Assembly: GCA_958450365.1 (NCBI GenBank) | Contig: CAUEEP010000741.1 | Location: 3,124,501 to 3,188,500 of the forward strand | Length of the DNA stretch: 64,000 bases | Direction: 5' to 3' | Source of the DNA: Mesorhabditis belari | Lineage: Eukaryota > Nematoda > Chromadorea > Rhabditida > Rhabditidae | In this document: positions 54,300-64,000 of the stretch, piece after piece | Position numbering within the stretch: position 1 is the first letter of the stretch | Layout: each line of letters opens with the position of its first letter | Position numbers and translations under genes: made by a program | The notes under the pieces: model-generated | What the model saw: only the letters and a program-made list of their open reading frames with translations | The model's database searches: none | What the model was told of the DNA's origin: nothing

Positions 54300-54450
54300 C
54301 TATCTCTCTTAATTTGGTTCCTTATCTCTCTGAATTTGGTTCCTTATCTCTCTGAATTTTGTTCCTTATTTCTCTTAATTTTGTTCCTTATTTCTCTTAA
54401 TTTTGTTCCTTATCTCTCTGAATTTGGTTCCTTATCTCTCTGAATTTTGC
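54300..54450. repeat. 24-bp tandem repeat (tctctctgaatttggttccttatc)
   Basis: Six copies of a unit starting tctctctgaatttggttcct with two point variants. Confidence 0.85.
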
Positions 54451-54719
54451 AAAACGAACTCGTAAATCGATTTTTAACCAATCCACAAGAGAAATGCTGC
54501 CAAAAACGATGTTGGTTGGGCTCTTTAAAAAAAAAAACAATTTAACTCTAAATTCAGAGTCCTAAATTTTCAGTAAGCACATTGAAAGAAATTTGAACTT
54601 TTGTGTGCCTGATTTTCTACATTCAGGTTCTTCTTCATTCTTCACTAGTTCTTGTTGGAGATTTCTGATCTCACTGATGGAATTTATTCAACGACTGTTG
54701 CGTTGTTGCAACAACCGAC

Positions 54720-55830
54720 ATATGTTGCGTCCGTTTACGAACAAACGTTCAGATTGGATTCGGACGTCCGTTTACGAATTAAACTTTAATGCTAATTTGA
54801 TGTTAATGAAACTTCAAGCATTTTTATCCTTTTCCAAAAATAAAATTGTTGATCAAAGCGTTGTTCAAAGCGTTGATCAATTGTTGATCAACAAAATTAT
54901 TGACATCAAAACATCTAAATGCTTATCAACAATTTATTTAAAATTGAAAAATGATCAGATAGTGTGGAAGGTTTCCGAGAGAAAATTATGAAAACAGCCA
55001 AAAAAATCGAGCTAAAATGCCTGAAGTTCCATTCTAAATTCCTAAAGACATCCGAATCCAATCTGGCCCTTAGTTCCACAAGACATCCGAATCCGATCTG
55101 ACCCTTAGTTCCACAAGACATCCGAATCCGATCTGACCCTTAGTTCCACAAGACATCCGAATCCGATCTAAACCTTAGTTCCACAAGACATCCGAATCCG
55201 ATCTAAACCTTAGTTCCTAAAGACATCCGAATCCGATCTGACCCTTAGTTCCACAAGACATCCGAATCCGATCTAAACCTTAGTTCCACAAGACATCCGA
55301 ATCCGATCTAAACCTTAGTTCCTAAAGACATCCGAATCCGATCTGACCCTTAGTTCCACAAGACATCCGAATCCGATCTAAACCTTAGTTCCTAAAGACA
55401 TCCGAATCCGATCTGACCCTTAGTTCCACAAGACATCCGAATCCGATCTGACCCTTAGTTCCACAAGACATCCGAATCCGATCTAAACCTTAGTTCCTAA
55501 AGACATCCGAATCCGATCTGACCCTTAGTTCCACAAGACACCGAATCCGATCTGACCCTTAGTTCCACAAGACATCCGAATCCGATCTAAACCTTAGTTC
55601 CTAAAGACATCCGAATCCGATCTGACCCTTAGTTCCACAAGACATCCGAATCCGATCTGACCCTTAGTTCCACAAGACATCCGAATCCGATCTAAACCTT
55701 AGTTCCACAAGACATCCGAATCCGATCTAAACCTTAGTTCCTAAAGACATCCGAATCTGATCTAAACCTTAGTTCCTCAGGACATCCGAATCCGATCTGA
55801 ATGTTGAGCTCGTAAACGGACGCAACATAT
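54720..55830. mobile_element. TIR element whose interior is an expanded 35-bp satellite
   Basis: Terminal inverted repeats atatgttgcgtccgtttacg (54720) and cgtaaacggacgcaacatat (ending 55830). From about 55030 to 55795 there are about 21 copies of a 35-bp unit (ttccacaagacatccgaatc followed by cgatctgacccttag). Two alternating variants differ at ctgaccc/ctaaacc and ccacaag/cctaaag. The unit core tccgaatccgatctga also follows the left TIR (cagattggattcgga, inverted) and precedes the right TIR, so the satellite probably arose from subterminal sequence. No transposase. Confidence 0.8.
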
Positions 55831-56279
55831 AGACAATAAAATTGAGGGGCACAAAATAGAAAATAGTAACTACCGTAACTCAAGGGGCACTTTTTGAACA
55901 AACTCCACTCGTGTTTTTTTCTCTCCAAAGCAAACTGAAACCTATTCTAGAGTTGGGCAATTTTAGACAGCAATTCGGCACACACACACACATTGCTTTC
56001 ATTTTCTGTTCATTTTCTGTTCATTTTCCATTGGAGATCCTTTCTTTTTCAGCTGAATGCTACTTTTCCCCCTTTTCTTTCTTTTCCCTCAAAATTCTTT
56101 TTCTCTTTTCCCCCTTTTTTTCTCTCTCAAAATCGATATGCAGAAATATACGAAATGCCTTTTTTCTTTCTTTTTCTTTTCACTCGTAAACAACTCAAAA
56201 AGAATGTAAACTTTTGCAAGAACTTTATTTCATTAAAGCTTTAAATGCTTTGACTTTGTTGTAACTTCTTTTAAACAAG

Positions 56280-56350
56280 CTTATACTAGCTTATACTAGC
56301 TTATACTAGCTTGTACTAGCTTATACTAGCTTGTACTAGCTTGTACTTAC
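56280..56350. repeat. 10-bp tandem repeat (ttatactagc)
   Basis: Seven copies of cttatactag / cttgtactag. Confidence 0.85.
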
Positions 56351-56679
56351 TTATACTGCTTTTTTTTCTAATACTAGCACAAACAAACACCTTCTTCTCT
56401 TCTGCCACACTAACTTTATCAATTTTTCTATTGAAATTTTTCTACTGAAGGCTAAATGGGGTAAAAAGAGTGTTTCTGTTGAAGGAAAGTGTGTGAGAAG
56501 GAGTTTATTTGAGCATAAAGTACATCAAATCTAATCTAAATGCAATCTTGAAACAGATCTAAACAAATCTAAACAAATCTTTACCATCAAATTATTATTA
56601 AAGTATAAAGTATATTTATTCGACACAAATAATGAATTACAACACAACGGAGGAAACCTTTATCCAAAGTTTGGTTGGG

Positions 56680-56985
56680 AGGGGATGAACTCGCGAGCAA
56701 GAAAGGCATAGCTTTGTAGACCAGCGAACAACCGCCTAGGCTACCGTCCCTCTTCTTTCCTCCCCGTTTGACGCCGCCTTATAAAGTATATTCTTATTCC
56801 CTAATATCCCTAATTACCCCTATTACCCAAATGTTGTTAAGAAAAAACCCATAATAATGGGAAAAAGAAGCAATGTTTCTAGTTTCCGGGATCGAACTCT
56901 TAACACTCCCTATCCCGACTGGATAGGAGTGTTGTCCCCGACTAGGAGACAACACTCCTATCCAGTCGGCTACGATCTGCGTCAG
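56680..56985 (-). pseudogene. Two tRNA-like sequences on the minus strand
   Basis: 56680-56752 reads gggacggtagcctaggcggt ... gagttcatcccc. 56885-56985 reads gtagccgactggatagga ... gagttcgatcccgg, with an internal hairpin (gactggataggagtgttgt / acaacactcctatccagtc) where a variable arm or intron would be. Neither folds to a proper cloverleaf by eye. Confidence 0.35.
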
Positions 56986-57054
56986 TCGTCAGTCTGCCTC
57001 ATTATTGTTTATAATTTATAGCAAAATTTATATCTAAAATCTCTTGAAAGAATT

Positions 57055-57807
57055 CTAAGCAGTTCTAAGCTTTCTGAAAAGCATTCTAAGCATTCTAAGC
57101 TTTCTGAAAAGCATTCTAAGCATTCTAAGCTTTCTGAAAAGCATTCTAAGCATTCTAAGCTTTCTGAAAAGCATTCTAAGCATTCCTAAGCTTTCTGAAA
57201 GCATTCTAAGCATCCTAAGCTTTCTGAAAAGCATTCTAAGCTTTCTGAAAAGCATTCTAAGTATTCTAAGCTTTCTGAAAAGCATTCTAAGCATCCTAAG
57301 CTTTCTGAAAAGCATTCTAAGCTTTCTGAAAAGCATTCTAAGTATTCTAAGCTTTCTGAAAAGCATTCTAAGCATCCTAAGCTTTCTGAAAAGCATTCTA
57401 AGCATTCTAAGCTTTCTGAAAAGCATTCTAAGCTTTCTGAAAAGCATTCTAAGCATCCTAAGCTTTCTGAAAAGCATTCTAAGCATTCTAAGCTTTCTGA
57501 AAAGCATTCTAAGCATTCTAAGCTTTCTGAAAAGCATTCTAAGCAGTTCTAAGCTTTCTGAAAGAATTCTAAGCATTCTCAGCTTTCTGAAAAGCATTCT
57601 AAGCATTCTAAGCTTTCTGAAAAGCATTCTAAGCATTCTAAGCTTTCTGAAAAGCATTCTAAGCTTTCTGAAAAGCATTCTAAGTATTCTAAGCTTTCTG
57701 AAAAGCATTCTAAGCATCCTAAGCTTTCTGAAAAGCATTCTAAGCAGTTCTAAGCTTTCTGAAAGAATTCTAAGCAGTTCTAAGCTTTCTGAAAGAATTC
57801 TAAGCAT
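57055..57807. repeat. 750-bp satellite (aagcattctaagctttctgaa)
   Basis: Alternating 21-bp and 31-bp units made of aagcattct and aagctttctgaaa. A 250-codon minus-strand frame of MLRMLFRKLR repeats spans the array but is a repeat artefact. Confidence 0.9.
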
Positions 57808-58195
57808 AAACTTTGATTTCTTTCAATTTCATAAACACATTTTTCTCTTTTTCAACCCTTTTCCATGACATCCCGGCTCTAAAAATACCCAAAATCCCTT
57901 CAGAATCGTTACTTTTCTTCTCAAAAATATCACGATTTTGTCTATTTTTTTCGATTTTTTTCATTTCACCGGAAAACCCTAATTTTCTCCACTAAAAACT
58001 TTATTTATTTGAAAAAAGAAAGAAAAATTTACCGAAAATAATCCCCTTTCACACTTTTTTTTTTTGGAAAAGAGATTTGGGCACTTTTCTTTACACAGCG
58101 AAGAAGTTAAAGAGATCAACATTGGACCAGTCAACTGTTTACTACTTTATTTCCCCTGAAACTTCAATCTTATCTTCAATCTTATCTGATCAATC
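57808..58195. other. AT-rich sequence, nothing assigned
   Basis: Pyrimidine-rich on the plus strand. It may be the upstream region of the candidate first exon at 58202. Confidence 0.4.
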
Positions 58196-58201
58196 GTATC
58201 T

Positions 58202-58276
58202 ATGAACAATTCTGATAAAGATTTATTCTTGAATTTGGTGCAGAAGTCGCCAACTTTACCCGAGATTCGATTGGAG
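58202..58276 (+). CDS. Candidate first exon of an unrecognised gene
   Basis: ATG at 58202 opens MNNSDKDLFLNLVQKSPTLP then EIRLE, ending at a strong GTGAGT donor at 58277. It is protein-like and the donor is good, but I could not find the downstream exons. The 58.3-61.7 kb stretch is filled with foldbacks and satellites. Confidence 0.35.
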
Positions 58277-58324
58277 TGAGTTTTTGGTTATTCGAGATTT
58301 GATTCGCGGTTTTTGTGACCCTTT

Positions 58325-58680
58325 TGTGGGCAATCTAACTTTGAGCTCAAATTTCTCGGTGTTGGGCTGTTCAATTTAAATGTTCTTGATATCATTTATA
58401 TGCGCCAAGTCTTTTTCTATCGATTGGTTGAAAAAAATGTTTAAATTGGACACCCCAACTTTGAGAAATTTGAGCTTAAAGTTAGATTGACAAAAGGGGC
58501 AGTGCCAGAAAGACCTTTTATACGTGCCCCGCCCCTTTTGCCATTGGCAATCCAACTTTGAGCTCAAATTTCTTGGTGTTGGGGTGTCCAATTTGAACAT
58601 TTTTGATCCCAATCGATAGAGAAAGACTTGGCGCATCCAATGATATCAAGAACATTTAAATTGAACAGCCTAACACGAAT
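58325..58680. repeat. Foldback related to the 47116-47970 element
   Basis: Copies of caatctaactttgagctcaa, tttctcggtgttgggctgtt and aaagacttggcgcatccaat occur in both orientations around a gccccgcccctttt core. Confidence 0.8.
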
Positions 58681-58989
58681 GAGACAAATTGAGAGTTGAG
58701 CTGACTGAACTTTTCAACTTTGCCTTCAAAATAGATTAACAAAAACTAAAGGAATATTTTATTCGACTCAATGAATCTAGACAAAACTTCTAGTGTTACG
58801 TTAAAGTGTTCAAAGTTCGATATTTAAACCCACAGCTCAAATCATTGATAACAACGAAATTATGGCTTTTAAAACAAATATTCTTGATGTTTTTCTTTCA
58901 TATCTTTCCATCAACAATATGCCATTATTTTCCTTTTCTTTATCTTTTTCTCTCTTCCATTCCCATCTGAATGGAAGAGAAATCGAAAT

Positions 58990-59305
58990 CTCACTCTTTT
59001 CCCTTTCTTTTTCTTTCTTTTCCCTACTTTTCCCTACTTTTTCTTTCTTTTTCTTTCTTTTCCCTTCTTTCTTTTCCCTTCTTTTCCCTACTTTCCCTTC
59101 TTTTCCCTTTCTTTTCCCTTCTTTTCCCTTTCTTTTCCCTATTTTCCCTTCTTTTCCCTCCTTTTCCCTTCTTTTCCCTTCTTTCCCTTCTTCCCCTTTC
59201 TTCTCCCTTCTTTTCCCTTCTTTCCCTTCTTCCCCTTTCTTCTCCCTTCTTTCCCTTTCTTTTCCCTTCTTTCCCCTTCTTTTCCCTTCTTTTCCTTTCT
59301 TTTTC
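58990..59305. repeat. Homopyrimidine tract (cccttcttttcc), about 300 nt
   Basis: The plus strand is almost pure C/T from about 58990 to 59305, mostly permutations of ttttcccttctttccctt. All open frames through it (F/S/L-rich plus, K/E/R/G-rich minus) are composition artefacts. Confidence 0.9.
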
Positions 59306-59774
59306 CATCACGAGATATATAGAAAAATCCTCTCGTAAACAACGGGATTTACCACAAATCGGTGCTCTTTTCAGTCGCTATCTTTTCAGAAATCTTTATA
59401 TACTATGTAAAAAATTGAATCAATTCTTTAATCTTCACTTTCCCAAATGGGTTCTTCTCGTTTACAACCTTTATCGGATTGTTTACAAGACCAGACAAGG
59501 AATCCTTTTTGATGACCCGACAAGGAATCCCTGAAAAAGGAATCCATAAAAATCGAGTTTTTTAAAATTATTTAGAATTTCATAGAGTTAAATTTTAAAA
59601 GTTTAAAGTTTAAAACTAAGTTTTAAACGAGTAAAGCCTTTTTTTTTGCAATATACAAAAGGTGATTCAATAAATAGACAAACCTTTTCTAATTTAACGA
59701 AAAATTAGAAAAATTTTGAAACTAAAGCTTTACCTGGAATTGAATAAACTTTGTTTTGCATCAAATTTGAACCA

Positions 59775-60055
59775 AGTTTAATGTTGTTGGGTCTTTTTGA
59801 GCTTTAAATACCAATCAGACGATCTTAGACGACGATCAGGGTGCACCATTCTATTAGGGAGGATACGATGTCTAAAACCCTCAAGATTATTTAAACTTTA
59901 CCTCTCTGAGAAGAAAAGCTGCCACATAGGGGGTGAAGATACCGGTGAAGATGGCTTTAGACACCGTATCCTCCCTAATAGAATGGTGCACCCTGATCGT
60001 CGTCTAAGATCGTCTAAGACTGGTATTTAAAGCTCAAAAAGTCCCAACAACATTA
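59775..60055. repeat. Inverted repeat with arms of about 110 nt
   Basis: Left arm: tttaatgttgttgggtcttt, ccaatcagacgatcttagac, gcaccattctattagggagg. Right arm: their reverse complements (cctccctaatagaatggtgc, gtctaagatcgtctaagact, gtcccaacaacattaatc). The loop of about 60 nt contains accggtgaagatggct. Nearly perfect arms suggest recent origin. Confidence 0.9.
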
Positions 60056-60384
60056 ATCTTAAATAATCCTGAGTTTTAAATACCAATCGGATTTATCATT
60101 TCTTCATTCCAATCAAAGATTCATTTCCAATTTCATTTCCAATTTCATTTCCAATTTTCTAACTACCTTCAAAAGCTATCGTGAATGTGAATGATGAATA
60201 AGGTGAGGCATTTCGGGAATGCCAGCCATTCACGTGATCTCCGCGGGTGTCACTCCTTTTGGCCCTCTTCTTTCCCTCTTCTTTCCCTCAAAACCCATTC
60301 AAACTTTTCTATCAAAGATTTTTCTTCTCTAAAAACCCTTGTAAGAGCTCTTTTCTATTTATTTTTCGAAAATCTTGCTATTAG

Positions 60385-61055
60385 TAAGAATATAGGCCCA
60401 CCTTCACAAAAGATTACATACCAAGCGCCACAATCAATTCAAAAATCCTAAGTGTTATATAGAGACTTGTAGCCCTTAATCTTGGCTACATTTTGCTACA
60501 AAAAACTTCCCGATTGCATTTACACAACTCATTTTACAAGCTCTTGAACGAGCAAGTCGACCTCTCTCCGATGATCAGGTCCACCTTCACAAAAGATTAC
60601 ATACCAAGCACCATAATCAATTCAAAAACCCTAAGTGTTATATAGAGAATTGTAGCCCTTAATCGTGGCTACATTTTGCTACCAAAAACTTCCAGATTGG
60701 ACTTATACAACTCATTTAATAAGCGCTTGAATCAGCGCTAGTCGACATCTTTTCGAATCTGTCATTTGGCCACTTTTCTCTATTAAAAATTGTTAAGAAA
60801 AGCTTTACAATGCAAAAATAGCGTTTAACATCATTTAATAACATTAAGAATCACACTTAACTGTTTTGGCTGAATTGGGATAACCAAAATTTCAGTTGAT
60901 GTCAAGCTCTGGAGGAGCAGCGCCAGAGAGATATCGACTAGCGCTCAGCTCATTCAAGCGCTTGTTAAATGAGTTGTATAAGTCCAATCTGAAAGTTTTT
61001 GGTAGCAAAATGTAGCCAAGATTAAGAGTTACAATTCTCTATATAACATTTGACA
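60385..61055. repeat. Direct duplication plus inverted third copy
   Basis: About 190 bp (ccaccttcacaaaagattac, gtgttatatagaga, ggctacattttgctac) is repeated in tandem at 60399-60575 and 60590-60755. It recurs inverted at about 60905-61050 (agttgtataagtccaatctg, gtagcaaaatgtagcc). Confidence 0.85.
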
Positions 61056-61139
61056 CTTCTAAAATAGGCATTTGCTAGGTACTTTTGCAAAAGTTGTCGC
61101 TATACACTGTCGTCCCACATGCGACCTTTTGCCAAGAAA

Positions 61140-61735
61140 ATCTAGGGTTAGCGCTTTAAAGTGTGGTAAAACTACCGTACCCCTCCTAAGATGGTTTGAA
61201 ATTTCATTTTTTTCATTCTTGCTCATTTCATTTTATTCTTTTTGCATTTTTCTGATGTGGTTGCGTTTGTTTTTGCAGGAAACAAAGAGGATAAAGCTAA
61301 TTTACGTTTTTAACAGCATTTTCTGTGGCGAAAGCTTTGCTTGTAGAGTTTTATAGAGCCACTTGCTTCCCGACGATCACCTCCACGAGTTTGATGCAAA
61401 CTAATGTTAAGTTAAGTGGTTTTTATCATTTTCTATGGCGGAAGCTTTGTTTTTGTGAGTTTTTTAGTTGAAAAAACGTTGAAACGTTGCAAAAATGCAA
61501 GTGGGAAGCAAGTGGGTCTAAAAAAAACTCTACAAACAAAGCTTCCGCCAGAGAAAATGCTGTTAAAAGCGTAAATTAGCTTTATTCTCTTTATTTCCTA
61601 CAAAAACAAACGCAACCACATCAGAAAAACACAAAAAGAATAAAATGAAATGAAATGAACAAGAATGAAAAAAATGAAATTCCACGCAAAGTAGGAGGGT
61701 AGTTTTACCACACTTTAAAGCGCCAACCCAAAATT
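61140..61735. repeat. Full copy of the gtggtaaaactaccgtaccc foldback element
   Basis: Left end gctttaaagtgtggtaaaac, right end gttttaccacactttaaagc. Internal inverted pairs include aacaaagaggataaagcta, gcattttctgtggcg and gcggaagctttgttt. Longer and cleaner than 19331-19765. Confidence 0.85.
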
Positions 61736-61904
61736 TTCTTGGGATAAGGTGTCGTACCAGGTGAATTTTGTGTCAAACGTATTATGCTTTGTCATTTTAT
61801 TGAAAGTTTCATTGAAAGTATCATTGAAAGTGTGTTATTTTAGTGTAATAATTACAATAACTCAATAAAGTCTTGACAGAACACTATCGAGACATTTTTC
61901 TTTT

Positions 61905-62025
61905 CCTTTTGTATTCCTTGCTTTTCCTTGTATTCCTTGTATTCCTTGCTTTTCCTTGTATTCCTTGCTATTCCTTGTATTCCTTGCTTTTCCTTGTATT
62001 CCTTGCTTTTCCTTGTATTCCTTTC
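61905..62025. repeat. Tandem repeat (cttttccttgtattccttg)
   Basis: Seven copies of a 9/19-bp unit tattccttgcttttccttg. Confidence 0.85.
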
Positions 62026-62345
62026 TAATCCATTTCCTCGACAAAATCGCGAACGGGGTCATTGCTATAAAAAAAAAATAAGGAAAAGCAGAAAAAGAAA
62101 GCAAAAAGTGCAAATAAAATGAAATTTGTCTCGTATTTGATGTTGGTGAGAAAAAAGTGCCGACAATCCAATCGGCAAACATTTGAAAATCGAGGGAATT
62201 TCCCCGATTTCGAAGATTTTCACAAGATCTCTTCTTAATTTCCGTTTTTTTATTGCGATTTGATTGTTCTTTGCGATTTGATTGTTCTTTGCGATTTGAT
62301 TGTTCTTTAAGACTCCAAATCTTTTTTCGAAGTTTCGAAGAAGTT
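62024..62345 (-). CDS. Possible terminal exons of an unrecognised minus-strand gene
   Basis: A short exon after a TTTTTATAG acceptor (about 62064 down to 62024) reads NDPVRDFVEEMD then TAG. An upstream open segment (about 62235-62110) reads KSSKSGKFPRFSNVCRLDCR. The splice donor is unclear and the 62250-62310 part is a tandem repeat (gcgatttgattgttctt). Weak evidence. Confidence 0.2.
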
Positions 62346-62497
62346 TTTCGAAGGGGTGGGACAATAAATTGACTCTTTTTTCTTTCTGTTAAGTGCTCAG
62401 TGAGCTTTTGATGATACTTTTATGATGTTTAGGTTATGATATTCATGATTCTTATGATTGTTATGATTGTTATGATATTGTTTATGAGATTTATGGG

Positions 62498-62905
62498 GGG
62501 TGGGACAAATGCGCACCTTTTTTGCGCACCTGGACATTTGCGCACCTTTTTTTTGCTGGAAAAGGCCTTAGAAAAGGTCGTAGAGCTTCAAAAATGTTTC
62601 CACATAAGGGAATCGTATGCGTAGATTCCGAATTTTGACAAATCAGACCTCGCTGACACGTCAAATTTGGGCTAAAAGGCAAAAACTACGCAACTTAACG
62701 CTTTTCCGCAGTTTTTGCCTTTTATCCCAAATTTGACGTATCAGCGAGGTCTGATTTGTCGAAATTCGGAATCTACGCATACGATTCCCTTATGTGGAAA
62801 CATTTTTGAAGCTCTACGACCTTTCCTAAGGCCTTTTCCAGCAAAAAAAGGTGCGCAAATGTCCAGGTGCGCAAAAAAAGGTGCGCATTTGTCCTACCCC
62901 CGATT
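62498..62905. repeat. Near-perfect long inverted repeat, arms about 190 nt
   Basis: Left arm begins gtgggacaaatgcgcacctt, right arm ends aaggtgcgcatttgtcctac. Inner parts tgctggaaaaggccttagaa, atgtttccacataagggaat and gacaaatcagacctcgctga are mirrored with few differences. The loop of about 20 nt is ctacgcaacttaacgctttt. Confidence 0.93.
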
Positions 62906-63736
62906 TGATTGTTCTTTAAGACTCCAAATCTTCTTTATTACAGAAAGAACTCTTCAAAATTTGCATTTAATTTTGCTTTGAACTCAAATGATAATCTATT
63001 TTACTGAAAAATTCTTTTAAAAAGGACGAAATTCGAAATTGTTTTCAACTTTTTCAGTGAAATGTTAGTGAATTTCAAATGTAAATTTACATATAATATG
63101 TAAATCACTTGCTTGTGACGCATAAGATTGCAATTTGCATATGAAAATAGACCCCAAAATGGCTGCAAGTATCAAAATTTCGAAAGGTTTGATCGATCGA
63201 TTATTTTTGAATTTCTGATCGATTTTTGAAAAGTTAGCCATCAAATTTTAAGATTATTAACAATTGGCAATGATAATATCAATAATAATCTTGAAATTTA
63301 TAGAAAAATACTTGAAAAATAAACTTGTTTTCATCAGAAAAGACTTGTTTTCATCTATTGATCCCCGTAAATACCTCTACTTTTTTCTAAAAGATCTTTA
63401 GCGTCAGTTGCAGCTCTCTTTCAGAAAAAGATCCCTTTTTACAAAGATTTTCGAAACTTTTCTTTGCTAGACTCTTTGCTCTCTTTTCTCTCTTTTCTCT
63501 CTTTTCTCTCTTCAGTCTCATCTCTTTTTCTTAACTTTTTCAGTCTGTCTAGCTTTAAGCTTTCTGATAAACAATCTTTGTTGTTGATCATCTTTGAAAA
63601 AATTTGATTTGATTCGATTTGATTCAATTTCGATTTTTTTAAAAAGTTTATAACGTTAAAATTAGCTTTACGCTTACGTTTTCTTGCTCTTTTTAAGCTC
63701 ATAAACAGCTCCTGCAGTTAATCTTTCGATGCACTA
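62906..63736. other. AT-rich sequence, no supported gene
   Basis: A lysine/arginine/glutamate-rich minus-strand frame at 63439-63702 comes from a cttttctct repeat at 63480-63515 and skewed composition. Confidence 0.4.
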
Positions 63737-63990
63737 GAGTTCCTTTATAGTTCCTTTATAGCTCCTTTAAAGCTCCTTTAAAGCTCCTTTATAGTTCCTT
63801 TATAGTTCCTTTATAGTTCCTTTAAAGCCCTTTAAAGCCCTTTAAACTTCCTTTAGAGTTCCTTTAAAGCTCCTTGGTTTAAAGCTCCTTTATACTTCTT
63901 TTTATAGTTCCCTTTATAGTTCTTTTATATTTCCTTTATAGTTCCTTTAAAGCTCCTTTAAAGCTCCTTTAAAGCTCCTTTATAGTTCCT
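63737..63990. repeat. 11-bp tandem repeat (ttcctttatag / ctcctttaaag)
   Basis: About 22 copies of gttcctttata and gctcctttaaa running to the window edge. Confidence 0.85.
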
Positions 63991-64000
63991 CCTTAACCAA

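Noticed and set aside
57055..57807. 250-codon minus-strand frame of leucine/arginine repeats
   Set aside because: It is a satellite translated in one frame; unit lengths vary and there is no start or splice context.
58862..59534. Phenylalanine/serine/leucine-rich plus-strand frames resembling a membrane protein
   Set aside because: The C/T-only composition forces F, S, L and P codons; hydrophobicity here is not evidence of a gene.

Overview
The window looks like nuclear DNA of a free-living or parasitic nematode, most likely a rhabditid. It is AT-rich. Genes are split by many introns, several only 37-60 nt long, that end in TTTTCAG or TTTTAG. In at least four genes an AG acceptor sits at or 2-3 nt before the start ATG, as expected for spliced-leader trans-splicing. 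The conserved proteins (PEX1, NIPP1, RPL34, SEC14-like, LPP, SDR, MFS) are ordinary animal housekeeping families. There is no bacterial, viral or organellar gene content.

Layout. 0-5 kb is repeats plus a 1,017-nt uninterrupted T run. 5-15.8 kb carries a truncated cytosolic aspartate aminotransferase (minus), an unrecognised gene (minus), NIPP1/PPP1R8 (minus), RPL34 (plus, divergent from NIPP1), a second copy of the unrecognised gene (minus) and another unrecognised coding block (plus). Almost every conserved exon in this block is broken by one-base shifts while the amino acids stay conserved, which points to poorly polished assembly rather than decay. 18.4-35.9 kb is PEX1 (plus), both AAA domains visible. 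Its 7.6-kb intron contains a complete antisense SEC14-like CRAL-TRIO/GOLD gene. 37.0-39.1 kb is a lipid phosphate phosphatase (plus). 39.6-42.4 kb is a membrane-anchored short-chain dehydrogenase (minus), convergent with it. 45.9-53.1 kb is an MFSD8-like major facilitator transporter (minus); one of its introns holds a mariner deletion derivative and a foldback element side by side. 53.4-64 kb has almost no recognisable genes and is dominated by satellites and foldback elements.

Repeats make up a large share of the window. There are more than twenty short-unit tandem arrays, nearly all with different units. Many long inverted repeats (MITE or foldback type) occur, several families sharing a terminal motif close to TACCGTAAATACTCTAATAG. 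One foldback family carries tRNA-Ser-like sequences in both arms.

The genes do not form an obvious pathway. PEX1 (peroxisome import), SEC14-like lipid transfer, lipid phosphate phosphatase and a retinol/steroid-type SDR all touch lipid metabolism, but they are independent transcription units and this may be chance. Exon coordinates were read by eye from splice consensus and protein conservation; ends marked approximate should be treated so.
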